Positions 34,483 to 46,845 are shown, counted from the first letter of the stretch. The stretch is 64,000 nucleotides of DNA from Lytechinus variegatus (GCF_018143015.1 NC_054752.1:4141216-4205215); one strand, 5' to 3'. Notes: generated by a model from the sequence alone, not told the origin. Program-made: numbers and translations.

Positions 34483-35806
34483 AATCTTTCAAACATGGTT
34501 GAGAAATGCTAACAATTCTTTTTATTATTATTGTTTTAATTTTAGCTAGTTAACAAATAGAATTCGGCGTCCCCTTTTAGTAAAACCTGCATTGATCTGT
34601 CCCTACTTTAAACTGTTATTGTAAAAATGTTTTGATATTGTAGAAAGTTTCAATACTATTGAGCCTCATTTTTAAAATGATTTTTACATGACAGATGATT
34701 TACATCATTGAGTTATTCTTCTCATTTGAGATTCCAGCCCACACAAAAGAGAAAACAATGAATTGAATAAACCCTCACAGAAATATAAAGTTTACTTCAT
34801 ATTCATTTATAGAAGTAGGGCCTTTGAGCAAAGTAAAATACGATAATCATGATAATACATACGATAAAACAATGAAAAGAAAGATACAAAATTGACAAGC
34901 TGGTAAGCGCTGTGCACGGATCATACGCAAATATGACCATTGATAATAGACTTGTGAATAGCTTAGGCGGGACCGTTTTTCATAAGAGGATTCACTTATT
35001 TTTACATGACAGAATTATGACAGTGTAATAACAGATTATTCGGGGAATTAAATAATCCGATTTAATTCATATCACGTATATCAATTTATACCCTTGTTAG
35101 GTTTAAGCTCCACGAAGCTTGCATTTCCTATACGAACTGTAGACGATATAGAAATGATGTATAATTATAATAAGATACTATTGGATGATTTGAATTTGTG
35201 ATAAATAATTGATTATTATTTTATAAGACCAGCTGAATGGTCGGTCCCTCTTGATGTCCTCTACTACCCCATCCCCCTCTCTTTATTTTATATCTCCATC
35301 ACTTTTTCAGTCTCCCTCTCTTTTTCCATCTCCCACTTTCACTCTCTTGTTATCTTTTGATCTCTCTCTTTTTTTCCCCCACCAATTTCTGTCTCATCTA
35401 ATTGACATTACGGCGACGCTCAAAATATTCCACGTTTTACTGTTTAATCGTATCAATGACGGCTTTTTATTAGGAATCATATCTAACGGCCACTTTATAA
35501 GTGACACGCACTATCATCAAGTCATTTTTTGAAAATCCCTGGATGGCGACTAGACGCAATTTCATTTTCACGTTTGGATACAAATTATCAATCAATATTT
35601 CAAGAGACTGTGTCACTTTTTGACTCTGTCGAACACCGAGCTTACGCGACACAAATTTTATTAACTTTGAGAGACAGTCTTTATTATAGCCAGTTACACT
35701 TTATTACCGATATGATATTTGATTTTGTTAATTATTGAGCTTACACTGTGTAAATTATATTTGCTTTGAGAGCAATTCATTTCATCGCAAGATAGACGCG
35801 GTTACA
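34483..35806. other. Gene-free 5' flank of the first receptor gene
   Basis: AT-rich with a CT-rich patch near 35270-35390. No exon or core promoter could be placed. The first in-frame ATG of the receptor is at 35807. Confidence 0.4.
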
Positions 35807-37141
35807 ATGGATGGTAGGCCTACTAATTGGTCAATGCTGATGACGAACTTAACGACGTCCAATGAGTCGAGTCCCAGCGAGGACATCGAGGAAATCGGGA
35901 TAGATTTCGATATCAGCAACAACACCGCCGTCAATCTCACTTACTACATTACCTCATTGATCTTCGGTATACCAGGCAATGTTATCATTCTGCGGACCTA
36001 CGCTTGGAAGAAGCGGAAGACGAGCACGGACATCCTCATCATGGGCCAAGCGGTCATCGATCTCCTTGCATGCTCGTTTTCGTTACCTTTCATCGTCCGG
36101 AGCGGTTTCCCCCACCTTGCTACGATAGGTTTGTGTCGCTTTGCGTTCTACGCGGAGGAGATGTTTGCGCTGAACGCAGTTCTGATGACCTCCCTGATCG
36201 GCATCGATCGTTATCTGGCCGTATGTCGCCCCCTCCGACGTCGGTTGACGGTACGGAAGTCGATCGCACTCATCACACTTTGCGCCGTTTTCTCTGTCTT
36301 GATATACTTACCAAGTCCCATTTCGATATCTTTGGTCCTGTTTAAGGGAAGAGTAGTTTGCAAGATTGTTTCACTGAATCCTCTAGGCATCGTCTTATAC
36401 GTAACGTTTATTTCACTTGTATTTACCGTGTCGTTTGTTGTGAATAGTATCCTCTACATCTTGATTTATGTTTTCCTGCAAAAGAGGGCGAAGATTCACG
36501 CCGAGTTGACGGGTGGCAACGAACCCACAGCTGCTGTTGCCGCCTCGACCATCGCGAGTTCGCTCGAGTCGAATTCGAGGGCAAATCACGCTGGAGCAAA
36601 AAGTGACATTCCTCACTGCTCGGACGACACTCTCATGAAGAACCCATCTCGACCATTACACAATTCATCGAAATTAGATACAGCAGAGTCTTCATATAAT
36701 ACCAACAAACCACCGTCCATCAACCATGACAGGGATACCCCTGGGTCTCATCCGGCAAAATCCACAACGGAACCCATCAAACAGCACAAGATGAAACTAG
36801 ATAATAATGCGCCATCAACAGCAGTAGAGGCAGTTCAGCAAGGCGGCAATCAACGCCCGAATCCGGCAAAGAAGAACAAGAAAGACTTTGGACGAAAAAC
36901 AACTCGCATGCTTCTTGTTGTAACCATCTTCCTCTTCGCCACTTGGATCCCGCAGATTTGCCTTCCGTTCATCCATTCGTCAATGATACTTGGAAAGGAT
37001 CACCTGAAAAATTTCCTCTCCGTTTTCTATAACCTTCGGCTCACCAATCACATTGTCAACTTCTACGTCTACTATTTCGTCAATAGCTCGTTCAGGAAAG
37101 AGGTCAAGGAGTCATTTCCAAAGTACCCGTGCTGCAAGTAA
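35807..37141 (+). CDS. Rhodopsin-like (class A) 7TM receptor, intronless
   Basis: 444 residues from the first ATG of the open frame; the frame opens at 35735 without an ATG. The extracellular N-terminus has four N-glycosylation sequons (N14, N19, N38, N43). TM1 holds GN at 57-58, TM2 has Asp85, Cys110 before TM3 can bond Cys185, and TM3 ends DRY (134-136). TM4 lacks the usual Trp. A very long third inner loop (about 228-363) is rich in Ser, Asn and Lys. TM6 has ATWIP (378-382) and TM7 has NFYVY (418-422) in place of NPxxY. These show a G-protein-coupled receptor at the plasma membrane; the ligand is unknown. It is a paralogue of the receptor at 60938. Sea urchin genomes hold large intronless expansions of such receptors, which fits, but orthology was not tested. 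Confidence 0.9.
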   Translation: MDGRPTNWSMLMTNLTTSNESSPSEDIEEIGIDFDISNNTAVNLTYYITSLIFGIPGNVIILRTYAWKKRKTSTDILIMGQAVIDLLACSFSLPFIVRSGFPHLATIGLCRFAFYAEEMFALNAVLMTSLIGIDRYLAVCRPLRRRLTVRKSIALITLCAVFSVLIYLPSPISISLVLFKGRVVCKIVSLNPLGIVLYVTFISLVFTVSFVVNSILYILIYVFLQKRAKIHAELTGGNEPTAAVAASTIASSLESNSRANHAGAKSDIPHCSDDTLMKNPSRPLHNSSKLDTAESSYNTNKPPSINHDRDTPGSHPAKSTTEPIKQHKMKLDNNAPSTAVEAVQQGGNQRPNPAKKNKKDFGRKTTRMLLVVTIFLFATWIPQICLPFIHSSMILGKDHLKNFLSVFYNLRLTNHIVNFYVYYFVNSSFRKEVKESFPKYPCCK

Positions 37142-37341
37142 ACTGGACAGAAATATGCAGTAAATAGACATCATAATTGCATTCGTAATTGCGCTGACTG
37201 TATAGGTTAGGCTTATCTTTGCATTGTAAGAAATCTTAATTTGTTTATATCGACCCATTGTTCATGATCCTATGACCTTTGACTTGTAGAAGTGGTTTGT
37301 AGCGTGTGCAGGGAGTAAGAAATGTGGCTGTGAAGTCTCTA

Positions 37342-38326
37342 CAGTGCGTATCAAAAAAAAGTTTACACTTTGAAAAAGCCTTGGGAATTTAGAAATATAC
37401 AACATGTGGGTAATTTTTTCACATATTATCTTGGGTTTGGGTCACATCTATCCAATGAAAGTAAAAATTTTGACAGAATGTTACAATTGAATGAGCATTG
37501 TCCATTTTTGTAAAGCTCGCAGAAATCTGTTTGCGCAGAAATGCTCGTTTTCACGCTGTATCAAGAGGAAAGGGTTAAATCAAACTTACCCTGCGTAACA
37601 TTTCTCATAAAATTCCCTTGCAATTATGGTCATTTGAATAAAACGGATACATTCAAACAATTTGTAACAATTTTGCCACCAAAATTGAAATTTTAACACT
37701 TAGTAAGCACAACCTTTACCATTTTTGTGCCAGCTGGATCTGAGGACATAACTGAATCTGAACAAAAGTTTATATCAGACATCGCCAGCATTTGTCACTA
37801 AGGTTTTATCATTTAGAGTGGGTTTACACTTCATATTTCATTCAATACTTGTTTCTCCACACTTTTCCCAAGCTTGACAATGATTAACACATTGAAAATC
37901 AAGCCTAAGCCATTTCATGTAAATCACAGCTCAGTGTAAAACAAATATCGTCACAATGGCCTTGGTGTGTGGGGGAGTGGGGTGGGGCGCAATGCACTCT
38001 TCGAAGTGTTTTCGGCAAGGAAACAAGTAAGAAAAGGTAGAAGATATCTTCAAATAAAGTTTAGTAGCTAAATTCCATGTGTTCTTCATGATTAAGGTCT
38101 ACTTTTATTCGCATAACTATTTCAAAGTTCTGCGCAAATCATTTTTCACTAACTTTTCAAAAGTAAGTGGTGCTCACTCAAGCGGAAATATTTTTTGACA
38201 ATTATATCGTCATTTGCTTAAATGGACCTGTACCAATGTTAAAATGTGGAAAAATCTTCAGGATATTACAAATTAATAGTTTTACAGGACTTTTTCTAAG
38301 TGTAAACTTTTTTTTGATACGCACTG
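37342..38326. mobile_element. TA-flanked MITE, copy 1 (CAGTGCGTATC ends)
   Basis: Left end CAGTGCGTATCAAAAAAAAG then TTTACAC; right end is the inverse, GTGTAAAC then TTTTTTTTGATACGCACTG. Flanked by TA. 985 bases with no open frame for a transposase. An inverted relative lies at 44202-45154. Mariner-like by ends and target. Confidence 0.85.
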
Positions 38327-38440
38327 TATAGTATAGTGAAGTCTCTATTCTGGAGGACAACTCCAAAGGGAATACTACCAGAAGTGGTTTCGAAGGGGTT
38401 GCCTCAGTAAGATGATCTCTGGGGAGACAAATACGTGAAA

Positions 38441-38725
38441 AGACCTCCACCAGGGCCTTACAAAGAGTTACGATCGATCCAATCAATCGTAACTCTATGG
38501 AAATCTATCAGTGTTATATTTTTTTTCTATACAGGAAGCTTGTAAAATGTCCTTTGTTAACAAACGAGAACACACCGAATTGTCAAGAAATCAATGAAAT
38601 TAGGGATGTACATTCGTATCGAGAACAAATTTTGAACAAACATGTATGTTATATGTTGACTTTGCTGGCTTTCTATAGTTGCGATTGATCGGATCAAGGC
38701 AACTCTTTGCAAGACCTCCACCAGG
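38441..38725. mobile_element. Small TIR element between 14-bp direct repeats
   Basis: AGACCTCCACCAGG stands at 38441-38454 and 38712-38725. Between them ACAAAGAGTTACGATCGATC and the inverse of GCAAAGAGTTGCC / GATCAATCGCAACT form terminal inverted repeats, and the left end has its own small hairpin. Related words occur in 59187-59331. Confidence 0.65.
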
Positions 38726-38814
38726 TTAGATGCGTTCTTCCGTGTGCGTAGAAAAAAAAATTGACACCTCGCAATTTCCCAATTCAATGATATCTTTATT
38801 ATATATGCCCTAAA

Positions 38815-39260
38815 ACACTATGTTCTGTCAAATAAGTTGATGCCATATTTATGTGAAACATGTTAACGTTTCGATGACCAGGCGGTATTCTTTGCAGTGA
38901 TGTAAATTTTGGTTTGCGCACAAATTAAGGCATGATAGTAATGAATGAATCCAAATGTCAATGATGTCATTTTCTTACAAGGGTTGTATTAAACTCCACT
39001 TCAAAATACTTGTTTTTTTTTTTTCACTGTATTTGTTTAATAAGGGCATTTCACTTTTAATTATAAAGTCAATTTCATTGAGAATGAATTAGCAAATATG
39101 TTCACTAACTCATGTAGGATTTCGACCACATTGGCGTCTGGATTCATTCATTGCAGTCATGCCTTACTTTGGCGGAAGTCAAAATTTACATCACTGCAAA
39201 TAATACCTATTGATGAGCCAAGCGTGAAAACACAAAACAAATATGGTATCAAAATATTTG
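38815..39260. repeat. Fold-back with arms of about 80 bases
   Basis: GGTATTCTTTGCAGTGATGT (near 38883) with AATGAATGAATCCA behind it is mirrored by TGGATTCATTCATT and ACATCACTGCAAATAATACC (ending near 39209). The loop is about 180 bases and AT-rich. Element ends are uncertain. Confidence 0.65.
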
Positions 39261-39474
39261 GGAGAAGACATGATTGTATGTTCATGAATATTTGTTCCAT
39301 TGAATTTGGAGTTGTGAGATGTCAATAATTATTATTGTTTACTCACACGGTATATACGAAGATTTAAATTGTATAAGGGCAATGGCTACTATGGCGAGGA
39401 AATTCAAAGTGAGAAGGCGAAAGGATAGGACGTTGATCAAGACTTGGCTTGGTGATGACGAAGAGATACGTATA

Positions 39475-39860
39475 CCCCTTTCATAAACCCCATTAAAATG
39501 AATTAGGCGGCTAATAGCAGCATAATTTGGTCGTAAAATTGGAGGAGGACAAGAGTTATCCGCATTACTCTGATGCTGCTATTATCCGCATAATAGCAGC
39601 ATCGGGACAAGATTTTGAGTTTATGAACGCATTTCCAAATTATGCGGATAATTGCCATGGTGCGGTCACAAGGTCACCCTTTTCCAACACAACCGCATCG
39701 GAGGGGGCGTGTCCAGTTGTCATGGCGATTATCCCCCTTTTTCAGGACGGGCGCTCGTAAAAATAATGCGGCTTATTTTCGGAGTTTATGAACGCAATTT
39801 TTATTGAATTATCCGCATTACTCTTAGGCGGCTAATTGGAGGATAGGTTTATGAAAAGGG
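39475..39860. mobile_element. TA-flanked MITE (CCCTTTCATAAACC ends)
   Basis: Left CCCCTTTCATAAACC and right GGTTTATGAAAAGGG, TA on both sides. Subterminal words TTAGGCGGCTAAT, TTATCCGCATTACTCT and AATTATGCGGATAA recur in both orientations. The short + frame at 39527 is not a gene. Confidence 0.8.
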
Positions 39861-40129
39861 TAGTAGATGATGATACAGTCACACAACCGAATGTTGACCG
39901 ATGGATTGTATGGAATTTGTAACTGACTATAGAAATTGGCCTATCTTGAATCGATTTCGCCAGTGTGTCACTGTCAAACGAAATTCAAAGATGTCATCGA
40001 ATTATCAACGCAATGATTTGAGGCAGTTTAGCACGCATATTCTGGAATCATGAAAACTGCAATTCCCGATAATATTGTTTATGATTACCAATGATTTAAA
40101 TAGAAGAAAAATATAAACTCCTAGTGGTG

Positions 40130-40211
40130 TTTGATTTGTTAAATATTTCAGTTGTGAAAGTCATAAATGGTCTTTGATTTCTTAAATATTTCAGTTGTGA
40201 AAGTCATAAAA
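40130..40211. repeat. 43-bp unit repeated twice
   Basis: TTTGATTTGTTAAATATTTC with CAGTTGTGAAAGTCATAAA behind it is followed directly by a second copy with one change, period 43. Confidence 0.85.
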
Positions 40212-41820
40212 GAGAAGGTGCACCTAGACACTATGGACATTTTTTTTAATTAGGGTTCATACATGTAGTTCAAATTATGATACGTATTCGGTTATTAGCA
40301 GGAAACGTTTTGAAGTTGTTTTATCCATTCGTAGGATTTTTAATAGTTTTGATAGTTATTGACAGCCTGCCTTTATGAAAATATGTTTACAATCTTTTCT
40401 TCAGTGTTGATTATTACATGAAGTATTCGATTATCATGTCATGTAAAGTATGTTTTCGGGCCATTTCCATTTTTCATAATAGATGAAGATATTTAAAGCC
40501 CAAGTAATCCCTTCTTGTATGACCTATGGAAATGACCTCTTGATTTCAAATGTTACTTGTATATTTAATAATATCTCATGTTTATTTTTATTTGTAATTC
40601 ATGTTCAATTTAGTTTTGTACTGCGAGACGTGCTGTATTTGATAAAATCCATTTTTATCCGATTTATTCAAAGGAACCAATATTGATATTGAGGCCTATG
40701 ACTAGCTGTCCTTGACTTTTGTGTGACCTACTCCCCCCCCCAAAAAAAAATAAATAAAAGAATACATCAGTTTTCATACGGGGGGGGGGGTATTTTTGAA
40801 TTTTGTAATTTTAGGATTTTAATCTGTCGTCAGTCAATTGCAATTTTTTTTTTTTACTTGCCAGAATTAATATGTGCACAAGACTGTATAATGTATCCTG
40901 ATTGACATTCTTGCACTGTCGTTTTTATACGGTTAAAAAATTATATTATACATCATACATGTACATGTTATTAGTTTGTAACACTTTGTCGTCGGACTTT
41001 TGTCATGTATTCATTTCTCACATTAAAACCAGTCAACTGAATTAAACTCTCATATCTTTACAAACAGCTAAAATAAACACTTACATGCCGAAAATTTTTG
41101 AGGAATCTGTATAGCCTTTCAAATTTCTTATTAGCAGTACACCAATTTGTAATCAATTCTCTTCAATATGATTTTCAATTGAAAAATATATGAGGTTTTT
41201 CTGCTGACAGTTATTTTTCCAAGGATTTGTTTTCACACTTTTCGAAGAAGGACGTGTTCCAAGTTTAAAATACACTCCCTCTCAATTCGAGTCCTCCATT
41301 TTCTAATTTGCGATTTGTATTCAATTCTCGTATAAAAATTATCTCCGTAGTTAATTCATATTTTTCTATTACTTTCTTTTATAAACTTATAAAAGCTCAC
41401 CTGAGCGTATAATCTGAATTATTCACACCCGAGAACTCACCAAATTACCTGTGGTTAATCAATAATGAATTTGATATCATTCGAAATGCAACTACTGACA
41501 TTTCTCTCAGCAGATATCTAATATCCGTCTCTATGGCAATGATGTACTCGTTCAGGAAATTTGCACCTTTTGAAAAAAATCAATTATAGAAAATAAAGGG
41601 GCACATGCAGACCTTTTAACATGATTAATTTGTAAATGGTTGGGAGAGACGAGCGAGGTGAGAAAGAATATGTACGGCATTTACGAAGCACAGAGGAGTA
41701 GGAAGGAAAGATGGATGTTGTGACATCTAAATGCTGGTGGTGGTTATTGTGAGATAAGTGTGTGGAATGAAAGGGAGGATGCTAGGCCGATCGCAAACAT
41801 GGCAAATGAGACAGACTGAT
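40212..41820. other. Gene-free spacer
   Basis: AT-rich; only a C-run/G-run pair near 40733 and 40780 stands out. No gene seen. Confidence 0.35.
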
Positions 41821-41875
41821 GAGAGGGAGAGAGAGAGAGAAGGGGGGGGGGGATAGGAATGAGTGTGTCTTTTTA

Positions 41876-41945
41876 CTTATGTGTGAGATGATATTGCATG
41901 TGTGTGAGAATTCTCACACACATGCAATATCATCTCACACATAAG
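41876..41945. repeat. Perfect 70-bp palindrome
   Basis: Arms of 35 bases meet without spacer between 41910 and 41911: the left arm starts CTTATGTGTGAGATGATATT and the right arm is its exact inverse ending ATCATCTCACACATAAG. Flanked on the left by a GA microsatellite and G-run. Confidence 0.95.
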
Positions 41946-41969
41946 AAGGAGGGGAGTGTGAATGCGTGT

Positions 41970-42195
41970 TTCCGTGGGCCGAGTAATCTAAAGCGACTGA
42001 CGAGACACAATCATGAAGGTCCGTGGTTCGATACCCTGCCACGGCACTTATACCCTCGACGATGTCGACAGTGCTCTTTTATCCTTCATTCAAACAAATG
42101 GAATCGACGGTGCTCTTTTATCCTACGTTCAAAAGAATGGAAATGACAGTGCCCTTTATCCTACATACAAAATGGAAATGCTACATGTACATAAT
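41970..42195 (+). mobile_element. tRNA-derived SINE with a short tandem body
   Basis: CCGTGGGCCGAGTAATCTAA has an A-box-like start, and GGTTCGATACC is a B box; CCGTGG/CCACGG-type arms pair around it. The body has three units of about 47 bases, each with CAGTGCTCTTTTATCC or a variant plus AATGG. Not a working tRNA gene. Confidence 0.5.
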
Positions 42196-43305
42196 GTATA
42201 TGAATTGGTGGTAACCATGCAAGGCCCTCGGAAGCGGGGGTGCTGAAGCACCCCCAAGATTTTTCCAGAGGTTGCTTCGTGTATTGAATTCTCATTTTCC
42301 ATGACTTTACAGGAGTGGCGTACCTCGAGAACCTCGTCGTAAGCATAAAAAGGTCGAACATTTTGTTGCCAACAAAAACATTACGAAAACACATTAAACA
42401 GTCAAAGGTCACTTCCATTCCAAAAGCATTTTCCTTCCCGTAGGATTTTTATTGACCAGTGATAAAAAAGAGCTCAAAGACCACCATTGTCTATTGTTTT
42501 ACCGAAAAACTCCTTAAAACCCTAACAAAATTGCTACCTTTTAATCTAATTTTTTTTTTTTTTGAAAAACGGAGGTCATATTTTCATTTCTGTATTTTTT
42601 ATTTTGCTTTACATTGTTTAAGATGAAAAAATATATATATATACAATGCAACCCCCCCCCCTCCGATTTTCATTCCGGACTTGAACCAATATTTCCACCA
42701 AGCACCAATTATCATAACTAACATGATTAATGGCGCTTGCAACATTTGAAAAGATAAAGATATTATATATCAAGTATTGTCTGGAGATAACTGTGGGGAA
42801 ATATGAAAAATCTTTTGGGACCAGTTTGGTTTCCAGGCAGGGGAACTGTCATCACAAAGGAAGGGGGATGGGGGCACCTTTCTCCAACACAAAAGCACGT
42901 ATAAGGGTAGACGGATACACTACAAATGAATTAAAAGTAATATACGCGTTAACAAATTAAGAAATGCAAATACGACTCTAAGCATAGTAGCATATCGATA
43001 TAAGAAAAAAAAATTGCCATAGACAAAATGGCTCTTTTCTTTCTTGATGTACAATCTTCATACTCGATCGCCAGAAATAATAATATTGTTAGCTCTATTA
43101 GTTTAGCGATTCTTGTATTTAGGCATGATATTCAAATTCTCATAACTTTTTATTCTATTATGGATTTTTCTCCAACCTTAGGAAATAATTAATTTTCTGC
43201 TATTTTAACGATGACCTTTTTGTCAGGTTGAACTATCCCTTTAAGTTAATTTGATTTGAAAAAAAATATTACTAAATTAATGTAACTGATATAAAATCAG
43301 TGCTA
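42196..43305. other. Gene-free spacer
   Basis: No supportable gene. A C-run lies near 42652; otherwise AT-rich. Confidence 0.3.
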
Positions 43306-43924
43306 GACAGTTCAGTGACGTAGTGAGTCAAACATTTCGAGGGGTTTACAATGTACATAAGGCGTATCGGCTAGCGAAGCGAGAGAGCCAAAATTTCGAA
43401 AAATTCTCACAAAAAAAAGATTTGTGATGTATAAAATCACAAAATAATATCATATTTCAGTTTTCTATCGGTTTTTGGTACTTTTCTCACTTTTTGTTGG
43501 TCGTTTTCTTTTAATTCTCATAATTGCAACACGATCGCCCATTTTAGGATATATACATGGTCATAATTCATAAATCAAAGCAGATAATACGTGTAGATGA
43601 TGGGAGGGGGTAGGGGTGGGGGCGATCGCCCTTCCCCTCCTATTGCAATGAAAATATTGGGAGGCAAACATAATATTCGTCGCCATACTCTAGACAACTT
43701 GAAAATAATGTATGATATGAAATACAAATATCTGATTATTTTTTTCCTTTTTATTTTTGTTGTAAGAAAACATTATAAAGCCATTTAACTGTACACAGCA
43801 ATGCTACTAAAAATAGATCTTTAATTGAATTCAAAAAAATAATATAATATTCGAAATTGTTCTTCGGCGGGCATTGCTGTATTGCAATTCGACGCATTTG
43901 TTTGCCCTCCCCCTTCCGAAACAT
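43306..43924. mobile_element. Decayed hAT-like non-autonomous element
   Basis: Has the same internal style as 22207-23067: GCTAGCGAAGCGAGAGAGCC near the left, GGGCGATCGCCC and an ATTGCAATGAAAATATTGGG stretch at the right. Left start CAGTGACGTAGTGAGTC; no clear target duplication found. Confidence 0.4.
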
Positions 43925-44201
43925 GGATCATCGCCCCCGTCATTATTTGTCATCCTTTATCGAATACTTGTTCAAACCTATAAGTCTCTGTCAACCACAC
44001 TACCTTCTTACATTTCTTCATTATTTCAGCAACAAAGATCTACTTACTCTCTTCGTTCTACTCCTGCCCCTTCCTATGTAATTCCAAAGTCCAGAAAACA
44101 GGCCGGTTTCAACTCCTTTCAATCTCTTGCCCCCCCCCCCCCCCGTCTTTCCCTCCATCTCTTCGAAACCTCTTCAAAAAACATCTCAAAACACACTTAT
44201 A
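43925..44201 (+). mobile_element. CR1/L2-like LINE, end of coding part
   Basis: The frame reads AGFNSFQSLAP and, after a C-run, words like RLSLHLFETSSKN in shifted frames, resembling the C-terminal end of CR1/L2-like ORF2. It is cut by the MITE at 44202 and resumes at 45155. Confidence 0.55.
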
Positions 44202-45154
44202 CAGTGCGTATAAAAAAAAGTTTATAAATTTGTAATATCCTGAAGATTTTTCCACATTTTAACATTAGTACAGATCCATTTAAGCAAATGGCGATATAAC
44301 TGTAAAAAAATATTTCCGCTTGAGTGAGCACCACAAAATGATTTGCGCAGAACTTTGAAATAGTTATGCGAATAAAATTAGACCGTAATCATGAAGAACA
44401 CGTTGAATTTAGCCAGTGAAATTGATTTGAAGATATTTTTTGCCATTTTTAACTTGTTTCCTTGTCCAAAACACTTCGAAGAGTGCATTGCGCCCCACCC
44501 CACTCCCCTTCACACCGTGGCCATCGTGACGATATTTTCTTTACAATGAGCTGTGATTTACATGAAATGGCTTAGGCTTGATTTTCATTTTGTTAATCAT
44601 TGTCAAGCTTGGAAAAGTGTGGAGAAACAAGTTTTAGATTGAAAATAAAATGTAAAGCCACTTTAAATAATAAAGACTTAGTGAAAAAAAAATGCTGGAG
44701 ATGTCTGATATAACCTTTTGTTCAGATTAAGTTATGTCCTCAGATCCATCTGGCAAAAAAAAGGTAAAGGTTGTGCTTACTATGTGTTGAAATGTCAATT
44801 TGGGTGGCAAAATTGTTACCAAATGCTTGAATGTATCCGTTTTATTTCAACTGACTAAAAGTGCAAGGGAAATATATGAGAAATGTTTCGCAGGGTAAGT
44901 TTGATTTCGCCCTTTCCCCTTGACACATCGCGAAATTATGATCATTATGAGCATTTCTGCGCAAACAGATTTCTGCGAGCTTTACAAAAATTGACAGAGC
45001 TCACTCAAGTGTAACATTCTGTCAAAACTTTTACTCTCATTGGATAAATGAGACCCAAACCAATTATTGTATGTGAAAAAAGTTTCCCACATGTTGTATA
45101 TTTTTTGATTCCCAGGGCTTTTTCAAAGTGTAAACTTTTTTTTGATACGCACTG
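44202..45154. mobile_element. TA-flanked MITE, copy 2 (inverted relative of 37342-38326)
   Basis: CAGTGCGTATAAAAAAAAGT at the left and TTTTTTTTGATACGCACTG at the right, TA on both sides. Its content matches copy 1 read from the other strand (for example TGCGCAGAACTTTGAAATAG). It interrupts a LINE 3' end. Confidence 0.85.
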
Positions 45155-45250
45155 TATAACCATAAACCCTAACTTGTCTTATGCAATTAACAGCGCTTTG
45201 TATCCTCTGGAAAAAGCGCTATATAAATCCAATCATTGCTATTATTATCC
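45155..45250 (+). mobile_element. CR1/L2-like LINE 3' end
   Basis: AGCGCTTTGTATCCTCTGGA then AAAAGCGCTATATAAATCCA with an ATT-type tail is a common 3' end of CR1/L2-like LINEs. It continues 43925-44201 across the MITE. Confidence 0.6.
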
Positions 45251-46685
45251 TTTACCTATCACAACATAAACAATAAGAAATCGTTTTCTCATTAGAACTC
45301 AATGGTTGAGTCAAATAATATAAAAAAAACAGAAGGCCTCAATAAAAACTAGAAGACAAAGAGAACTCGTGGCGGTCTGGATTTTTCCCCCTTAATCCGA
45401 CTGATCGGTGAAAGTGTTTAAAGGCTGCACAATATAAATACGTTCCGGTCATATTGAGACGTGCCCCCTGACCCGTTGACGTCATACTTATGAATAAATT
45501 CATATAAAATCAATGATGCACATCTGAGAATTATTTTTAAAATGAATGGAAATTGGTATTATTACTGCTTCAGATAAGCAGTTAAGTAGTGTCATTTGAT
45601 CCTTTTAGCATTTTATGGGTACTTTGTTAGTTGCCCAAGAATACCTATCACCGCTGTTGCTGGAGCCAAGTTTCAGAGAAAAAAAAACGCAGAAAAACAT
45701 TTTTTTTCATATTTTCGGGAAACTATGGATATTTGAGGATCTATTAACGACGAGGGTATGAATTATGTTGTTATTAACACTTTTGGGGGGTTTTAGCAAA
45801 TCTCATGAGCCCCTATAAGGTACAGATACTAGCGTATTTTGCAATGACATTCATGGAGTCAGCCAGGGATAACTTTCACTTTTCTCCTTTATCAAATAAA
45901 GAGGCGAATTAAATCATTCCTGAATGCAAAGTCCACAGTCTAAACCTCCCTTGAAGTTCATTTGCACAACCAGTTGTCTTGTTACATGTATCATGTACAT
46001 GTATCATGATCCGCTTTCAACTTTTGTGTTTTCTTTCATTTTTCCTTTGAACTGAGTTTGTGTTTAATCACCAGGTCAGCCTTTCGACTTACTAAGGTAA
46101 GGACTGTGCATCCTGTGTGATAATATTACGAAGTGTTGCTGTATGCGATGGGGATAATATAGATTTTCGTTTTCTTTCAACACGGCAGTAAGAGTAATAG
46201 AACAAAATTATCTTAGGAAAGAATCGAGTTATGCATGGGTATTGCCATGTTTTAAGAGCAAGCAGTATACATGTAGTGTGTATGCCAGCTCGTTAAATGT
46301 TGTCACTTTGTGATAGACCCCAATAGACCTATTGTTTTATTTTTTATACACCGTGCCAAGCAATGGAGCAGCTATTTATCGACAATTTCGAGAATTTTAT
46401 TCATCACTGAACATGTTTAATTAGGAATTGTCTAACAATTTTTTGTTCAATGAAGAGGGTCTTTTTTGTTGAAGCAATACAGAAAATGAAAATATAGATG
46501 CAAACAATAAAAAGGCCACATAAATTGTGAGTGAGTGATACCATCAACTCTCTCATTTGCACGTAGTGCTTAACTAATTTGTGAGAGATAAGCAGAAATC
46601 TCAATGGTCATAACTCTTTTATTTCAAATCTGATTTTGATGATTTTTCATTTTTCAGGGTTATGCTTGTTTAATTTTTCTACAAA
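45251..46685. other. Gene-free spacer
   Basis: No supportable gene. A short TACATGTATCATG tandem lies near 45983-46008. Confidence 0.35.
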
Positions 46686-46845
46686 CACTGTAAAAAAATG
46701 AAGTGATAATTTAGCACATCCAGTGCAACTGCACTACCAGTGCTGATTTTGTAGTTCAGATTTAAACTAGAAAACCAGCACTCGAACTGCAGTCACTATA
46801 CAAGCACTGTATGTGCTAAATTAGCACTTCATTTTTTACACAGTG
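46686..46845. mobile_element. 160-bp hairpin MITE (CACTGTAAAAAAATGAAGTG ends)
   Basis: CACTGTAAAAAAATGAAGTG and the inverse of CACTGTGTAAAAAATGAAGT bound a fold-back with GCACT words (CAGTGCAACTGCACT, AGTGCTGATTTTG). Non-coding. Confidence 0.75.

Noticed and set aside
35735-35806. Longer receptor start at the opening of the frame
   Set aside because: No ATG before 35807; the extension has no membrane or signal character.
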